Source: Halothece sp. PCC 7418
GTDB lineage: Bacteria > Cyanobacteriota > Cyanobacteriia > Cyanobacteriales > Rubidibacteraceae
Assembly (NCBI RefSeq): GCF_000317635.1
Contig: NC_019779.1
Location: forward strand, 3,224,001 to 3,288,000
DNA: 64,000 bases
Direction: 5' to 3'
Shown: positions 10,036-19,464 of the stretch, piece by piece
How positions within the stretch are numbered: position 1 is the first letter of the stretch
How the letters are laid out: each line of letters starts with the position of its first letter
Translations under genes and position numbers: made by a program
Notes under the pieces: model-generated
Database searches by the model: none
Seen by the model: only the letters and a program-made list of their open reading frames with translations
What the model was told of the DNA's origin: nothing

Positions 10036-10359
10036 TCAAGATTTTGATTCTTCTTGTTGCTGTTTACGAGACGAAAAAAGTCCCGATTTCATTACATTAG
10101 AGAATAGCATAGTTGCGCCAGTGGTTAATAGGAAGAGGACTCCTAAGCCATTAAGTAATACATAAATCCCTTTCAATTCATCCCCAAGATATTCTCCTTC
10201 ATGAATCACCATTAGAAAATGAGCTTGATCGCGAGTGAAGCCAAACCAATCTTTCGATAACCGATAAGAAACCCCAGTAATGGCAGTAACAATGAGGGGT
10301 AGAATCATAATTGCAGCTAAACGTCGATGCCATTCTCGAAACTGTTTACGCCAATTCAT
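10036..10359 (-). CDS. PepSY-associated two-helix membrane protein
   Basis: A 107-residue inner-membrane protein resembling the short PepSY-associated TM family. It has an N-terminal basic segment (WRKQFREWHRRLAA), a first hydrophobic helix (IMILPLIVTAITGVSY), a soluble loop with the HEGEYLGD stretch, a second helix (LNGLGVLFLLTTGATML) and a polar C-terminal tail. Members with a GEY or GxxxD loop are common in cyanobacteria, but their function is not established. It is 33 bp upstream of prxQ on the same strand. Confidence 0.75.
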   Translation of the reverse strand: MNWRKQFREWHRRLAAIMILPLIVTAITGVSYRLSKDWFGFTRDQAHFLMVIHEGEYLGDELKGIYVLLNGLGVLFLLTTGATMLFSNVMKSGLFSSRKQQQEESKS

Positions 10360-10443
10360 GCTTACTTAAACTTAAAACACATCTTTTCTTTGATAGCATT
10401 TTCTCTTTTGGTTTATGGTTGTCGATGAACATCATTGGTCAGA

Positions 10444-11148
10444 TCAAGTTGTTTGGTTAACGTCAATTCTGCCATAATAGGCAATAACTTCGGTTTGACA
10501 AGACTCTTGACGCTTTAGCCAAGCCCACATTTGATCACCGAGGGAAAAATGCCACCATTCCTCTGGATGTTGGCGAAATCCCACCGTCATCATAATCCTA
10601 CTCAATAATTCCCGTCGTTGATGATAAAGTTTTCCAGAGACAGTGGTGCTGTCTTGATAAAAATTCGGGTCAGATCGCGCTGAAATCTCATCAATTTCTC
10701 CACCAAGATCAAGCGTTTCTCCGCTTTCATTGACTAAGGTAATATCAACAGCAGCGCCCGTACTATGAGGGGGTGGAGTTTCAGGATTAGGGCTGGGTTG
10801 AGCCCAAAACTGTTCTACCTGTTGCGCGATTTCGCAATCTGATAATTCTGAAGCTTGTTGACGCAACGCCTCGAAAGTATAATCAACCATGAACTGTTGT
10901 ACTGCTAGTGGTCGATAAGCGTCAAAAATTTGAATTTGCCAACCTTGATATTCTTGTTGAAGCTGCTTTTGAGCATCCTGTAAGGCTGCTAAAACACTTT
11001 CTCGCACCCAATACGGGGAAATCGCCCCATAGGGAGCCCCAAGTTTTTGGTAGGGATGGGGTGTGACAAATGCAAAATTAGAAGTGGGAATGACAACTAG
11101 GTCTTCTCCGCAGTCATGAATGGGAATGGTTTGATAGGGCTTGAGCAT
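10444..11148 (-). CDS. D-alanyl-D-alanine dipeptidase (VanX/DdpX type)
   Basis: Zinc peptidase of family M15D, 234 residues. The zinc site is visible: HSTGAAVDI (His and Asp ligands, SxHxxGxAxD motif) and EWWHFS (catalytic Glu and His ligand). The YRP motif in IFDAYRPL carries the substrate Arg. In bacteria without vancomycin-resistance clusters these enzymes recycle D-Ala-D-Ala from peptidoglycan turnover, and no van genes are nearby. No signal peptide is seen, so it is probably cytoplasmic. It is divergent from the kinase gene at 11206. Confidence 0.88.
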   Translation of the reverse strand: MLKPYQTIPIHDCGEDLVVIPTSNFAFVTPHPYQKLGAPYGAISPYWVRESVLAALQDAQKQLQQEYQGWQIQIFDAYRPLAVQQFMVDYTFEALRQQASELSDCEIAQQVEQFWAQPSPNPETPPPHSTGAAVDITLVNESGETLDLGGEIDEISARSDPNFYQDSTTVSGKLYHQRRELLSRIMMTVGFRQHPEEWWHFSLGDQMWAWLKRQESCQTEVIAYYGRIDVNQTT

Positions 11149-11205
11149 TGGCGTTTCTGTAGTCTCTCATACAACTTCATGCTGAAGTGTCGGTGACAAT
11201 TTTAT

Positions 11206-12261
11206 ATGACTGTCGATGATTATGAGCGCGATTGTGCCTTGCGTAGCCAACCTCCGATTAAACCCACCTCTGTTAGTGCTCTCAGGTGTGCTGTTACGTA
11301 CTCAGCGATAGCACTGGAAGCCGTTACTGCTACTGTCATGTCCCACTATGATATTGGGGAAGTCAGAAGCTGTAAATTTTGGTATCATGGCTTAAGTGAT
11401 ATTTATCATATTGATACTTTAAGTCATCGTTATATTTTCCGCATTTCTCATCACCATTGGCGATCGCGCTCGGAAATTCAATTTGAACTAGAATTCCTCA
11501 CTTTCCTCCGTCATCATCAGCTACCTGTTGCCTCTCCTCTTCCGACAAATACGGGAGAACTCTGTTTAGACCTCATCGCCCCAGAAGGGGAACGATACGG
11601 AACACTGTTTGAATACGCAGAAGGGTCAGTTCCCATTGGTGATTTGGACTGCACGCAAAGCCATCGTTTAGGAGAAACGGTTGCGAAACTCCATCAAGCC
11701 AGCTACCATTTTTCGCCCCTCAGCCACAAGTCTTCTCTGACTTCGGAACTGATGATTGATGATGCTATAGAAGTCATTGTACCTTTTTTGGAACAACGTC
11801 CTTGGGACGCAGAAACTTTGTGCGCCATTGCACAACGAACCAAAGAACAACTGCAAAACCTCCCACAAACCCCACCCTTCTGGACAGTTTGTTGGGGCGA
11901 TCCCCATAGCGGAAACGTCCATTTTACCGACAATAATCAACTCACCCTCTTCGATTTTGATCAATGTGGTTATAGCTGGCGGGCGTTTGATCTTGCTAAA
12001 TTTCGACAAGTTTCCATGCAAGCAGGATGCAGCCCGAAAATCCGACAAGCCTTCCTCCATGGCTATCAAAATATCACAGCCCTGAGTCCACTGGAAAGAG
12101 ACTGTTTACCCGCCCTCACCACCGCTGCATATATCTGGGCTTGGGGGATTCACCTGAATCGCGCCATGTCTTTTGAATATAGTCGTTTGGATGATCGTTA
12201 CTTTACCCGTCGCTTAGAACATTTGAAACAGTTACACGCTGACAATGGTCGGATTTTTTGA
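11206..12261 (+). CDS. APH-family phosphotransferase (homoserine-kinase/SrkA-like)
   Basis: A 351-residue protein-kinase-like phosphotransferase. The catalytic loop is WGDPHSGNVHF, giving Asp and Asn as catalytic and metal residues. LTLFDFDQCGYSWRAFDLA gives the DFD metal motif. The N-lobe contains YIFRISHHHW. The substrate (small molecule, antibiotic-like compound or protein) cannot be told. The first about 45 residues are poorly conserved-looking, so a later start, for example the Met of MSHYDIGEVR, is possible. Confidence 0.8.
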   Translation: MTVDDYERDCALRSQPPIKPTSVSALRCAVTYSAIALEAVTATVMSHYDIGEVRSCKFWYHGLSDIYHIDTLSHRYIFRISHHHWRSRSEIQFELEFLTFLRHHQLPVASPLPTNTGELCLDLIAPEGERYGTLFEYAEGSVPIGDLDCTQSHRLGETVAKLHQASYHFSPLSHKSSLTSELMIDDAIEVIVPFLEQRPWDAETLCAIAQRTKEQLQNLPQTPPFWTVCWGDPHSGNVHFTDNNQLTLFDFDQCGYSWRAFDLAKFRQVSMQAGCSPKIRQAFLHGYQNITALSPLERDCLPALTTAAYIWAWGIHLNRAMSFEYSRLDDRYFTRRLEHLKQLHADNGRIF

Positions 12262-12408
12262 ATCTTGGTTCTTCGTTCACACTCTCTCCCTGTCTCCCTC
12301 TCGCCCCCTCTCCCTAACTCCCCCTTACCAACCCCAACTTAAGATGACTGGTCGCTGTTGATTGTTTCTTGCTATACCTGAAGGGTAAGCTATTGTGAGA
12401 AAACTTAT

Positions 12409-12669
12409 ATGTTCAAAAAAGCTCTCATTGGCATCATTCGCCTTTATCGGGCTTTGGTTTCTCCGCTTTTTCCGCCTAGTTGTCGCTTTCAGCCCACTTG
12501 TTCTCAATATGCCATCGAAGCCGTAGAACGATTTGGTATCATTCAAGGAACAGGGTTAGCCATCAAACGAATTTTGCGGTGTCATCCTCTTCATCCTGGA
12601 GGCTACGATCCCGTTCCGACCGTGAAGGAAGTTCGTCAAAACCAAGAACAAATCACGAATCACGAATAA
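12409..12669 (+). CDS. yidD: membrane protein insertion efficiency factor YidD
   Basis: Small amphipathic protein (86 residues) that assists YidC/Oxa1-dependent membrane insertion. The hallmark is [19 protein letters not shown] near residues 25-45, then [17 protein letters not shown]. Length is typical. In many bacteria yidD sits in the rpmH-rnpA-yidC cluster; here it stands alone, downstream of the APH kinase. Confidence 0.95.
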   Translation: MFKKALIGIIRLYRALVSPLFPPSCRFQPTCSQYAIEAVERFGIIQGTGLAIKRILRCHPLHPGGYDPVPTVKEVRQNQEQITNHE

Positions 12670-12786
12670 CAACATTCAAAATCAGTCATTTGTGTAATCG
12701 ATTCTCAGAAAAAGATTTTAGTCACTTTTTCGCGAAAGTTTACCCCTTTGATCAACTTTCATAAGGAAGATTTTTGGGATTCCAAC

Positions 12787-12823
12787 CTAGGTTAATGGAA
12801 AAGGTTCGGTTTTCCTAACCTAG
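12787..12823. repeat. strong inverted repeat in leader of GT4 gene
   Basis: CTAGGTTA (12787-12794) pairs with TAACCTAG (12816-12823), and inside it GGAAAA pairs with TTTTCC around GGTTCGG. It lies about 130 bp before the glycosyltransferase start. There is no U-tract, so it is not a standard terminator. A TTGACA box follows at 12832-12837. It could be an operator or a leader structure. Confidence 0.6.
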
Positions 12824-12951
12824 AGGTTTGGTTGACAAGACTTGGCAAGATTAATGGGGATTCTTAAGATTTTATTTAGAAATCATTAAACTGAACAGCA
12901 ACCAGCATTCTCAGTCATCCCTTTATTTTTCCCTACGTTAAGGAGGTTTGT

Positions 12952-14040
12952 ATGCGGATTGCTCAAATTGCGCCACTGTGGGAAAGAGTTCCCCCTCCCG
13001 CTTATGGTGGTATTGAATTGGTCGTGGGTCTATTAACAGAAGAATTAGTCCGCCGAGGTCATGAGGTGACACTATTCGCTACGGGAGATTCTCAAACTTC
13101 GGCAAGATTAGAATCGGTTTACCCACAAGCAATGCGACTGGATTCTAAGGTCAACGACTATGACATTTATAATGCCATTCAATTAGAACGAGTGTATTCA
13201 AAGGCAGATCAATTCGATATTATCCACTCTCATGTGGATTACTCTGCTTTTCCCTACGCTCAATTTACCAACAAAATTACCCCTACCCTGCATACGATCC
13301 ATGGGTCATTTACCCCAGAGAAGGTCAAGTTATACCATCAATTTCGGCAGCAACATTTTGTCAGCATTTCCGATGCACAACGCGCCCTCAAACCCGATCT
13401 CAACTATGCGGGAACGGTTTATAACGCGATTGATGTCAGTAGCCATCAATATTATCCCAAACCGCAGGATCCACCCTATCTCGCTTTTTTAGGTCGGATG
13501 TCCCCTGAAAAAGCCCCCCATTACGCGATCGCGATTGCTAAAGCCAGTGCTATTCCCTTGAAATTGGCTGGAAAAATTGATCCCATAGACGAAAGTTACT
13601 TTACAGAACAAGTCAAACCTCATATTGACGGGGAAACTATTCAATTTCTGGGAGAAGTCAACCATGATCAGAAAAATGCCCTTCTTGGTGGCGCGATCGC
13701 GCTGCTATTCCCCATCACTTGGGAAGAACCCTTTGGGCTGGTCATGCTGGAAGCAATGGCTGCTGGAACGCCTGTCATTGCAATGCGTCGCGGATCAACT
13801 TCTGAGATTGTTGATCACGAACAAACCGGTTTCCTCTGTGATTCGCTTGAGGAGTGTGTTGCTGCTGTTGGTCGGATTCCAGAGATTAATCGCGGAACTT
13901 GTCGGGAATCAGTCGCCAAGAATTTTGGTGTCGCGCGAATGACCGATGGTTACGAAGCGGTGTATCGTCAGCTTTGGCGCGATCAGTTTGTTCGCAATGG
14001 ACATCGCACCGCAGAACCCACGATCGCGTTAGCCAATTAA
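12952..14040 (+). CDS. glycosyltransferase family 4
   Basis: GT-B fold retaining glycosyltransferase, 362 residues, with an excellent ribosome site (AAGGAGG, 6 bp before ATG). The N-terminus MRIAQIAPLWERVPPPAYGG has the acceptor-side glycine motif. The C-terminal donor domain carries the nucleotide-sugar motif EEPFGLVMLEAMAAGTPVIA (E-x7-E). AFLGRMSPEKAP marks the start of the donor domain. It is followed by a second GT4 gene after 55 bp, so the pair probably forms one operon. Donor and acceptor sugars are unknown. Confidence 0.88.
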   Translation: MRIAQIAPLWERVPPPAYGGIELVVGLLTEELVRRGHEVTLFATGDSQTSARLESVYPQAMRLDSKVNDYDIYNAIQLERVYSKADQFDIIHSHVDYSAFPYAQFTNKITPTLHTIHGSFTPEKVKLYHQFRQQHFVSISDAQRALKPDLNYAGTVYNAIDVSSHQYYPKPQDPPYLAFLGRMSPEKAPHYAIAIAKASAIPLKLAGKIDPIDESYFTEQVKPHIDGETIQFLGEVNHDQKNALLGGAIALLFPITWEEPFGLVMLEAMAAGTPVIAMRRGSTSEIVDHEQTGFLCDSLEECVAAVGRIPEINRGTCRESVAKNFGVARMTDGYEAVYRQLWRDQFVRNGHRTAEPTIALAN

Positions 14041-14095
14041 TTCACTCTCTACCTTGTCAAAATCAGGAAGACTTGAATGAGAAAGGAGAAGAAGG

Positions 14096-15436
14096 ATGCT
14101 GAAACAACAAGCCAACTCAACCTTACCTTTTCCCATGACACAATTGCAAGTGCCGAATCGACAACCGATCGCGCTGATTTCGGTTCACGGTGATCCCGCA
14201 GCAGAAATCGGTTCAGAAGAAGCAGGGGGTCAAAATGTTTACGTCCGTCAACTGGGCGAAGCATTAGCAGCAAGAGGTTGGCAAGTGGATTTGTTTACTC
14301 GCAAAGCTGATCCAGATGCCCCAGAGATTGTGGAACATTCCCCCCATTGTCGCACCATTCGCCTGCAAGCAGGTCCTGAAACCTTTATTCCGCGCGATCG
14401 ACTGTTTGAATATTTACCACAGTTTATCACCGCTTGGGAAAAATATCAGAGTAAGAGTCGCTATCCTCTAATCCATACCAATTACTGGCTATCAGGTTGG
14501 GTGGGGTTACAATTGCAAAAGCGATACAACTTACAATGGCTACACACTTACCACTCTTTAGGGGCAGTAAAATATCAAGCAACGAATCAGCTACCCCTTA
14601 TCGCATCGAAACGGTTACACATCGAACGAGAAATTTTAGAAAACTGCGATCGCGTCATTGCTACTAGCCCGCAAGAAGAAGAACATTTACGGGAGTTCGT
14701 TTCTTCTCAAGGGGAAATTCAAATTATTCCCTGCGGTACTGATACCAAACGCTTTTCCCCGCAACCGAAAGCAGAGGCAAAAGCCAAACTTGGTTTTTCT
14801 TCAGACGAGCAAATTGTCCTTTATGTGGGACGGTTTGACCCCCGTAAAGGGATTGAAACCCTTGTCCGTGCCTTTGCCCACAGTGTTGCCGAAAAGCGTA
14901 AATTAGTCATTGTGGGCGGTAGCGACGAAAAACGAGGAGATAATAGTGAGCGCGATCGGATTGTAGAGTTAGGAGAAGAGTTAGGGCTGCGCGATCGCGT
15001 TGTCTTTGCGGGACGGATCGGACATCAACTGCTACCCACTTATTATGCCAGCGCAGATGTTACCGTTGTTCCCAGCCATTATGAACCTTTTGGTCTTGTC
15101 GCGATCGAAGCGATGGCGTGTGGAACACCTGTTATTGCTTCTGATGTCGGCGGATTAAGATTTACCGTTATTCACAACCAGACGGGCTTACTGGTATCTC
15201 CCCAAGATGAAATGGGCTTTGCTCACGCCATGGAGCACATTCTCAATCATCCCCACTATGCTCAAAAATTGCAACGAAGAGCAATTAAGCGGGTGCAGAA
15301 TTATTTTAGTTGGTCTGGTGTCGCAGGACAACTCAGTGGTGTTTATCGTAACTTGCTTGCTGCTTCTTTAATGTCAGAAAGTGTCTTACCGCAAGTACAA
15401 ACTCCACAAGCGACTGAATTGGCATTTGCATCTTAG
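14096..15436 (+). CDS. glycosyltransferase family 4, sucrose-phosphate-synthase-like
   Basis: A 446-residue GT-B enzyme. The N-terminus ISVHGDPAAEIGSEEAGGQN with NVYVRQLGEAL resembles the glucosyl-transfer domain of sucrose-phosphate synthases and MshA-type enzymes. The donor domain has LYVGRFDPRKGIETLVRAFA and YEPFGLVAIEAMACGTPVIA with the E-x7-E pair. A purine-rich ribosome site (AAAGGAGAAGAAGG) precedes the start. There is no phosphatase domain, and the protein is shorter than bidirectional SPS enzymes. A role in sucrose, glucosylglycerate or glycolipid synthesis cannot be decided from sequence alone. Confidence 0.86.
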   Translation: MLKQQANSTLPFPMTQLQVPNRQPIALISVHGDPAAEIGSEEAGGQNVYVRQLGEALAARGWQVDLFTRKADPDAPEIVEHSPHCRTIRLQAGPETFIPRDRLFEYLPQFITAWEKYQSKSRYPLIHTNYWLSGWVGLQLQKRYNLQWLHTYHSLGAVKYQATNQLPLIASKRLHIEREILENCDRVIATSPQEEEHLREFVSSQGEIQIIPCGTDTKRFSPQPKAEAKAKLGFSSDEQIVLYVGRFDPRKGIETLVRAFAHSVAEKRKLVIVGGSDEKRGDNSERDRIVELGEELGLRDRVVFAGRIGHQLLPTYYASADVTVVPSHYEPFGLVAIEAMACGTPVIASDVGGLRFTVIHNQTGLLVSPQDEMGFAHAMEHILNHPHYAQKLQRRAIKRVQNYFSWSGVAGQLSGVYRNLLAASLMSESVLPQVQTPQATELAFAS

Positions 15437-15552
15437 ATAATCTTCATTACCTGTTCAGACACAATCCTTTCTGTGGAAGATGAACTAATACCAATTTAAA
15501 AAGTAGATGTTACCCTTCGTAGGGTGGGCAAGGCAAACACTACCGTCTTTCA

Positions 15553-15822
15553 ATATAGCGCTACAAAATCAGGTTAGGACATTCCAAAATGTTGAAACTC
15601 ACCTATAGCCTTTCCTAGTTGGTTGAGGTACGTAATGCGAGTCGGTGGATGTTCATGGTTCATGGTTCGTGGTTCATTGATTAAAAACCAACAAATAACA
15701 AAGAACGAAGAACAAAGAACAAAGAACCAAAATTTAGAATGTACCTCATGAGATTGGGAAGTGCTATATACCTTACTCTTGCCTTTTGCCTTTTGCCTCT
15801 TGCCTAGCGCGTAGCGCTATAT
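15553..15822. mobile_element. MITE-like element with nested inverted repeats
   Basis: This occupies most of the 519-bp gap between the GT4 gene and recJ, where no gene is seen. The ends are perfect 12-bp inverted repeats ATATAGCGCTAC and GTAGCGCTATAT. Inside is a second inverted pair, TGAGGTAC (15624-15631) and GTACCTCA (15741-15748). Between these lie GGTTC-rich and GAACAAAGAACC-rich simple repeats that can also pair with each other. No transposase is encoded. A classic target-site duplication was not found by eye. Confidence 0.5.
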
Positions 15823-15955
15823 CTGGTAGAATCCTGTTTAGGATAGCAGTCGCCGTTTAGAGGTTTGACAGTTCAATCAATAGAAAGTGGGTTTGATAAC
15901 TGGTCACTGGTAACTCGTCACTGCTATAAGTAGTCCTCAAAACCAATCAGTTAAA

Positions 15956-17926
15956 TTGAAATCTCAAATTCCCTCGCAACGCTGGCAAATCACTGAACTT
16001 AATCCTGAACAAACTGCACCGTTAGTGGAAGCAACAGGGTTATCTCCGCTTTTAGCTCAAGTCTTAATTAATCGTGGCATTCTCAGCCCTGATGAAGCAC
16101 AAGTTTATGTGAATCCAGAAGCAGAAACCTTACCTTCTCCCAATCAAGACTTTCCAGATTTGGAACAAAGTATTGATTTAATGATCGAGGCAATTACAGA
16201 ACAAGAAAAAATTATGATTTGCGGGGATTATGATGCGGATGGAATGACCAGTACCGCCCTTTTATTAAGAACATTACGGTATTTAGGGGCGGACGTGGAT
16301 TATTTAATTCCGAGTCGGATGAAAGAAGGCTATGGGATTAATACTCGCATTGTGGAAGAATGTGCCAGTAATGGGGTAGGGTTAATTTTAACGGTTGATA
16401 ATGGCATTGCTGCTTATGATCCGATTTATCGCGCTGTGGAATTAGGGTTACAAGTGATTATTACGGATCACCATGATCTCCCTGAAATGTTACCGCCAGC
16501 TGATGCAATTTTAAACCCAAAGTTATTACCAGAAAGTTCTCCTTATCGCGGATTAGCTGGGGTGGGAGTGGCGTATATTTTAGCTGTAGCAACGGCACAA
16601 AAATTAGGAAAATTACAAGGGTTTACTGCCCAACTTTTGGAGTTATTCACGTTAGGAACAATTGCCGATTTAGCCCCTTTAATTGGTGTCAATCGCCGTT
16701 GGTTGAAACGAGGGTTACGTCAACTGCCAAAATCAGAGATTCCAGGAGTACAAGCGTTAATGCAGGTGAGTGGCGTTAATGATACTAAAAAAGCGGTTAA
16801 ACCAGAAGATATTGGGTTTCGCTTAGGACCAAGAATTAATGCGATTGGACGGATTAGCGACCCGCAAACAGTCATTGAATTATTAACAACAGATGACGAT
16901 GGGATTGCTTTAGAAAAGGCGATGGAATGTGAACAAGTAAATGGAAAACGTCAAGAACTTTGTGCACAAATTGAAGAAGAAGCGATCGCGTATTTAGAAA
17001 CAGGAGAAATTGATTGGCTGCGCGATCGCGCGATGGTGATTATCCAACCGAATTGGCATCACGGTGTCATCGGGATTGTTGCATCTCGTCTTGTAGATAA
17101 GTTCGGGACACCCGTTTTTATTGGCACTTATGAAGATGAAGAAGAAACTCAAATTCGCGGATCAGCACGAGGAATTCCTGAGTTTAATGTGTTTGATTCT
17201 CTAGAATACTGTCATGATTTACTGGAAAAATTTGGCGGTCATAAAGCAGCAGGAGGCTTTAGTTTAGCAGCAGAAAATCTAACTGCATTTCGGGAACGGT
17301 TGAGCGAATTTGCCCATCAATCTTTAGAACCTGAACATCTCAAACCCTTAATTAAAATTGATGCTACTGCAGACTTTACGCAATTAAATCCTCATCTCTA
17401 TCAGCAAGTGGATGAGTTACAACCGTGGGGAATTGGTAATGAAGAACCGATCTTTTTAAGTAAAAATGTGACTGTCGCTGAGCAACGAGTGATTGGCAAA
17501 AATCATCTCAAATTAAAGTTGAGGCAAATTGTTAATAATCAGCGCCTAGAAAAAAGCGCGATCGCGTGGCGATGGGGAAATTATTTTCCTTTACCGAAAC
17601 AAGTTGATATTGCTTATAAATTAAGGGAAAATCATTGGCAAGGTAACATTAGTTTAGAACTTGAGTTATTAGGGTTTCGCTTACCAGAAACAACGCAACA
17701 GCAAGCAACTACTTATGATTATCAAGGACGCACCTATCACTGTCAGTTATGGGAAAATCTGAATGAATTAAGAATTGAAAATGACCAAGGAAACCTTCTT
17801 ATTTTACATCAAGGAAAACGCACTGGACACCTTAAAACCAATGGTCAATCCTTAAAAGCAATTAATGTCACTGCTTCCCCCTACTACGAAATTATTAAAG
17901 CAGCAGTTTCTGCGCTAAAAGATTGA
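15956..17926 (+). CDS. recJ: single-stranded-DNA-specific exonuclease RecJ
   Basis: DHH-family 5'-3' exonuclease for recombination and mismatch repair, 656 residues; cyanobacterial RecJ is often longer than the E. coli one. The DHH core shows ICGDYDADGMTST (motif I), LTVDNGIA (motif II) and ITDHHDLPE (motif III). The DHHA1 part has the GGHKAAGGF motif near residue 430. The start is TTG, the only plausible start upstream of the conserved domain. No nearby partner genes are seen, and a possible small membrane gene follows. Confidence 0.95.
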   Translation: MKSQIPSQRWQITELNPEQTAPLVEATGLSPLLAQVLINRGILSPDEAQVYVNPEAETLPSPNQDFPDLEQSIDLMIEAITEQEKIMICGDYDADGMTSTALLLRTLRYLGADVDYLIPSRMKEGYGINTRIVEECASNGVGLILTVDNGIAAYDPIYRAVELGLQVIITDHHDLPEMLPPADAILNPKLLPESSPYRGLAGVGVAYILAVATAQKLGKLQGFTAQLLELFTLGTIADLAPLIGVNRRWLKRGLRQLPKSEIPGVQALMQVSGVNDTKKAVKPEDIGFRLGPRINAIGRISDPQTVIELLTTDDDGIALEKAMECEQVNGKRQELCAQIEEEAIAYLETGEIDWLRDRAMVIIQPNWHHGVIGIVASRLVDKFGTPVFIGTYEDEEETQIRGSARGIPEFNVFDSLEYCHDLLEKFGGHKAAGGFSLAAENLTAFRERLSEFAHQSLEPEHLKPLIKIDATADFTQLNPHLYQQVDELQPWGIGNEEPIFLSKNVTVAEQRVIGKNHLKLKLRQIVNNQRLEKSAIAWRWGNYFPLPKQVDIAYKLRENHWQGNISLELELLGFRLPETTQQQATTYDYQGRTYHCQLWENLNELRIENDQGNLLILHQGKRTGHLKTNGQSLKAINVTASPYYEIIKAAVSALKD

Positions 17927-17964
17927 AGTCTGTTACAATACTACGGATTTAAGGAAATTATCGC

Positions 17965-18198
17965 TTAAAAAGAGATCGCTTTTTAGGAACAGTTCTCTTT
18001 TTTGCCAGTGCGGTTATTATTGGTTTAGTTGGCGGTGGATTAATTTTAGGCGGTCAATTTGCAGAATTATTGACTAAACCTTGGCTTGTTGGTTTACTTT
18101 CCATTGCTGCGGGTGTTACAGGTAGTATGGGTTGGTGGTTAGGTGAAAAAATTATCTCTCAACTGAAACACGCTGGTAAACTTGATGCTGACCTCTGA
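17965..18198 (+). pseudogene. small two-helix membrane protein gene lacking a normal start codon
   Basis: This fills most of the 357-bp gap after recJ. The frame ending at TGA 18196-18198 is open back to a stop at 17950. It encodes KRDRFLGTVLFFASAVIIGL, a glycine-rich helix end, LVGLLSIAAGVTGSMGWWLG and a basic tail. That is a coherent protein of about 77 residues with two membrane helices. No ATG, GTG or TTG exists before the first helix. A good ribosome site AAGGA (17951-17955) sits 9 nt before a TTA codon at 17965, just where an initiation codon should be. Either the start has mutated, an unusual codon is used, or there is a base-call error. The family is not recognised. Confidence 0.55.
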
Positions 18199-18283
18199 GA
18201 AACAACCCGATTTCAACTTTCTAAAACGCATTAACCCGTTTCTCAAAATGCGCTGCAACCACAAGTGATTCCTCTTCAGTGAT

Positions 18284-18958
18284 TCATTCTCGCAAAACGT
18301 AGCCCACGCCTCGGACGGTTTGAATGATCCGAGATTCTCCTTGGTCTTCCAGTTTTAATCTAAGATAGCGAATATAAACTTCAATAATATTAGAATCGCC
18401 CATAAAGTCGTATCCCCAGACTCGTTCTAAAATTTGGTCACGGGTTAAAACTTGACGCGGGTGGTTGAGGAGATAGCGCAGGAGTTCAAACTCTTTAGCG
18501 GTTAATTCGATCGCGCGATCGCGGCGATAAACTTCTCGGGTGCTGGTATTGAGTTTGAGATCGCTAAACTGTAAGACATCGGTTTCGTCCTCTTGGGTGC
18601 GACGAAGATGAGCGCGGACTCGGGCAAATAATTCTTCAATGCTAAACGGTTTGACCACATAGTCATCCGCCCCTGCATCTAATCCTTCCACGCGATCGCT
18701 GATCTCATCTTTTGCCGTTAATAAAATTACAGGAACGGTACTTCCAGTTTGACGTAAACGGCGACAAATCTCTAATCCTGAAATGCCGGGTAACATCCAG
18801 TCTAAAATCAGTAAATCAGGAGTGGATTCTCGCGCTTGCGATAAGCCTGTGAAGCCATCAGTGGCTGTGATTACCTCATAGCCTTCATACTTAAGTTCTA
18901 ACTCAATAAATTGGGCAAGTTTGACTTCATCTTCAACGATTAAAATCTGAGCAGTCAT
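18284..18958 (-). CDS. OmpR/PhoB-family response regulator
   Basis: A 224-residue two-component transcription factor. The receiver (1-120) has E9/D10, phospho-acceptor D53 (LLILDWMLPG), a Thr in ILLTAKD and the Lys in DDYVVKPF. The winged-helix DNA-binding domain (about 130-224) has ELTAKEFELLRYLLNHP, LERVWGYDF and the final VRGVGYVLRE. No histidine kinase is adjacent, so the partner is encoded elsewhere. Sequence alone does not decide among the cyanobacterial OmpR-type regulators. Confidence 0.93.
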   Translation of the reverse strand: MTAQILIVEDEVKLAQFIELELKYEGYEVITATDGFTGLSQARESTPDLLILDWMLPGISGLEICRRLRQTGSTVPVILLTAKDEISDRVEGLDAGADDYVVKPFSIEELFARVRAHLRRTQEDETDVLQFSDLKLNTSTREVYRRDRAIELTAKEFELLRYLLNHPRQVLTRDQILERVWGYDFMGDSNIIEVYIRYLRLKLEDQGESRIIQTVRGVGYVLRE

Positions 18959-19012
18959 TGTTCAAGCAAAGAAAACAGTGGGATAGTTTTAAGATATCAA
19001 CTCAGACAGAAA

Positions 19013-19393
19013 TTATTTGAAACCAAACGCAGCAACAGCGAGACAACCCCAACCGATCAAAAAGGCTGCACCCCCGAAAGGAGTAATCGCGCCCAGCCAA
19101 GTTATTCCGGTGAAACTTAAAGCGTACAAACTCCCTGAAAAAATCGTTGTCCCAACGATAAAGGCAAAACCAGCAGCCAGAAGTGAGGTCTGTGAGGCTT
19201 CAGCACGACTCAAGAGTAAGGCTACTATCAGCAGGGCTAAAGCATGATACATCTGATATTTTGCCCCAGTTTCAAAAATTTCTAGTGCTCTTGTACTCAA
19301 TTGATCTTGCAGTGCGTGGCTGGCAAATGCTCCTGCTGCTACTGAGGTTCCCCCAAAGATTGCAGCGATCGCGCAAAAAATCCGAACCATCAA
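19013..19393 (-). CDS. DUF423 membrane protein
   Basis: A 126-residue protein of the DUF423 (YgdD-like) family. The N-terminus has GAFASHAL in the first helix, then FETGAKYQMYHALALL, the family signature, and GSLYAL in a later helix. Four hydrophobic segments are visible. Function is unknown for the family. It lies upstream of the OmpR-type regulator on the same strand, 54 bp apart, and could share its transcript. Confidence 0.88.
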   Translation of the reverse strand: MMVRIFCAIAAIFGGTSVAAGAFASHALQDQLSTRALEIFETGAKYQMYHALALLIVALLLSRAEASQTSLLAAGFAFIVGTTIFSGSLYALSFTGITWLGAITPFGGAAFLIGWGCLAVAAFGFK

Positions 19394-19464
19394 ACTAAGT
19401 CCTCCCTATCTTGATCTTTCACGGTAACGCGATCGCGCTGTAAACTGATTTCATAAGAGAGTTT

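Noticed and set aside
14990-15000. HIP1 octamers GCGATCGC as regulatory operators
   Set aside because: The octamer is spread through genes and gaps all over the window, as usual for cyanobacteria, and marks no specific site.
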